Shown here in pieces: positions 63,089 through 64,000 of a DNA stretch of 64,000 nt. How positions within the stretch are numbered: the stretch's first letter is position 1; each line of letters begins with the position of its first letter. This DNA is from Mesobaculum littorinae (lineage in GTDB: Bacteria > Pseudomonadota > Alphaproteobacteria > Rhodobacterales > Rhodobacteraceae). The notes below the pieces were generated by a model that was not told the DNA's origin, did no database searches, and was given only the letters and a program-made list of their open reading frames with translations. A program made the position numbers and the translations under genes. The stretch lies in NCBI RefSeq assembly GCF_004011175.1, contig NZ_RQXX01000002.1, positions 496,001-560,000 of the forward strand. Direction: 5' to 3'.

Positions 63089-63193
63089 TTTATGCCGTGA
63101 GGCGACGTGCCCCAGCGCTCCTGCCCGTGCCCCGGGCGGAGCCAGCCAGAGCGTGCAGAGCCTACCAGGTCTCGGTCGCCCTCGGACCCCCGC

Positions 63194-64000
63194 CTAGGCC
63201 AGCGCGGCGGCGATGCGGGCCACGCCCTCGGGAATGCGGTCGGCGGAGATCGAGGAATAGGCCAGCCGGTAGTGATCGCGCGGCGGCCGGGCCCCGGAAA
63301 AGAAGGCCCCGCCCGGTTCGATCAGCACGCCCGCGCTGCGCAGCCGCATCGCCGCCTCTTCGGTGTCGCGGCCCGGGGCGCGCATCCACAGGGACGATCC
63401 GCCATAGGCTCCGCCGCCACCCGCCCGGGTCAGGCCATGCGCAGCGATTGCCTGTTCCAGCACGCGGCGGCGATCGTGCAAGGCCCTCGAGACCCGGCGC
63501 ACCATCGCGTCGTGATGGCCGAGTGACAGGAAATGAGCCGCCGTTCGTTGCACGTGCCCCGGCGGATGGCGCAGCACCGCCAGCCGCAGCGCCCGCGCCT
63601 CGCGGATGAAGGCGGCCGACCCGACGAGGTATCCAAGCCGCAGCCCCGGGAAGAGCGATTTCGAGAACGAGCCGACATGGATCACCCGCCCCTCGGTATC
63701 CAGCGCCTTGAGCGCGGGCAGGGGAGCGGCGGCAAAGGACATCTCGAACTCGTAGTCGTCCTCGACGATCAGGAAATCCTCGGACGCCGCGCGGGCCAGC
63801 AGCGTCTCGCGCCGGTCTCGCGGCATGGTGATCCCGGTGGGGCAGTGATGGCTGGGCGTGACGAAGACGGTGTGCACGCCCTCGGGTATCGCCTCGGCAT
63901 CGAGGCCGCGGTCGTCGACCGGCACGGGCAGCACGGTGCAGCGCGACTGGCCGAGGATGTCGCGCAGGCCCGGGTAGCCCGGCTCCTCGATCACCGCGGT
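63194..64000 (-). CDS. tauR: MocR-type regulator, TauR-like, 5' part beyond window
   Basis: About 269 residues of the C-terminal part are visible; the frame runs off the right edge, so the N-terminal GntR-type DNA-binding domain is outside. The visible part is a fold type I aminotransferase-like domain: VFVTPSHHCPTGITM, IVEDDYEFEM, HVGSFSKSLFPGLRLGYLV with the PLP lysine, and GAYGGSSLWM near the end. MocR regulators couple this domain to DNA binding. Placement directly upstream of xsc on the same strand and the repeat pair in between support TauR, the activator of taurine use. Confidence 0.85.
   Translation of the reverse strand, partial: TAVIEEPGYPGLRDILGQSRCTVLPVPVDDRGLDAEAIPEGVHTVFVTPSHHCPTGITMPRDRRETLLARAASEDFLIVEDDYEFEMSFAAAPLPALKALDTEGRVIHVGSFSKSLFPGLRLGYLVGSAAFIREARALRLAVLRHPPGHVQRTAAHFLSLGHHDAMVRRVSRALHDRRRVLEQAIAAHGLTRAGGGGAYGGSSLWMRAPGRDTEEAAMRLRSAGVLIEPGGAFFSGARPPRDHYRLAYSSISADRIPEGVARIAAALA

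Overview
The window looks like a chromosome segment of a high-GC alphaproteobacterium of the Rhodobacteraceae (Roseobacter/Rhodobacter group). The evidence is the dcw gene order, pyruvate carboxylase, the Xsc/Pta/AckA and SoeABC-like genes, many GTG starts, 4-nt ATGA/GTGA overlaps, and above all a DUF1127 gene followed by an array of CCTCCTCCC hairpins, a CcsR ('cuckoo') sRNA locus known from Rhodobacter sphaeroides. I see no insertion sequence, prophage or CRISPR array. This assignment rests on gene content, not on a database search.

Layout. 1-9.9 kb: end of an AbrB-type transporter, a secreted sensor-like protein, tRNA-Gly(GCC), a TerC membrane protein, pyruvate carboxylase, a PAS protein and a UvrD/PcrA helicase. 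10.0-11.6 kb: a degenerate receiver protein, then (minus strand) a DUF1127 gene and eight two-hairpin sRNA units, six of them in a 113-bp tandem repeat. 11.8-21.5 kb: mrp, a 741-bp leader dense in signals (MraZ boxes, GANTC sites, a DnaA box, a terminator-like hairpin), then mraZ-rsmH-ftsL-ftsI-murE-murF-mraY, where the dcw run stops. 21.7-26.6 kb: a glutamine-synthetase-like ligase with a polar amino acid/amine ABC transporter. 26.8-35.4 kb: TerB, MipA/OmpV, a glutamate-receptor-like channel with a K+ filter, PPK2, CsbD, pyrG, secG, purA, DUF2842. 35.8-42.9 kb: a 1072-residue acidic protein of unknown function, thiamine diphosphokinase, a DMT exporter, a PiT phosphate transporter and a Nudix hydrolase. 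43.0-48.7 kb: a PhnDCEE-type ABC transporter operon ending in a HAD phosphatase, with a divergent DeoR regulator. 48.9-53.6 kb: L-serine dehydratase and a partial D-galactonate pathway (lactonase, KDPGal aldolase, KDGal kinase). 53.7-64.0 kb: a SoeCBA-like molybdenum sulfite dehydrogenase, acetate kinase, phosphate acetyltransferase, sulfoacetaldehyde acetyltransferase and a truncated TauR-like MocR regulator.

How the parts work together. The right end forms a C2-sulfonate (taurine/sulfoacetaldehyde) module: Xsc releases sulfite and acetyl phosphate, Pta and AckA take acetyl phosphate to acetyl-CoA or acetate plus ATP, and the SoeABC-like enzyme would oxidise sulfite in the cytoplasm and pass electrons to quinone. 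The Phn-type transporter, HAD phosphatase and DeoR regulator look like one regulon for a phosphorylated or phosphonate compound. The most unusual parts are non-coding: the expanded CcsR array and the dcw leader, which resembles the UpsM-bearing leader of R. sphaeroides but with MraZ-box clusters in both orientations.
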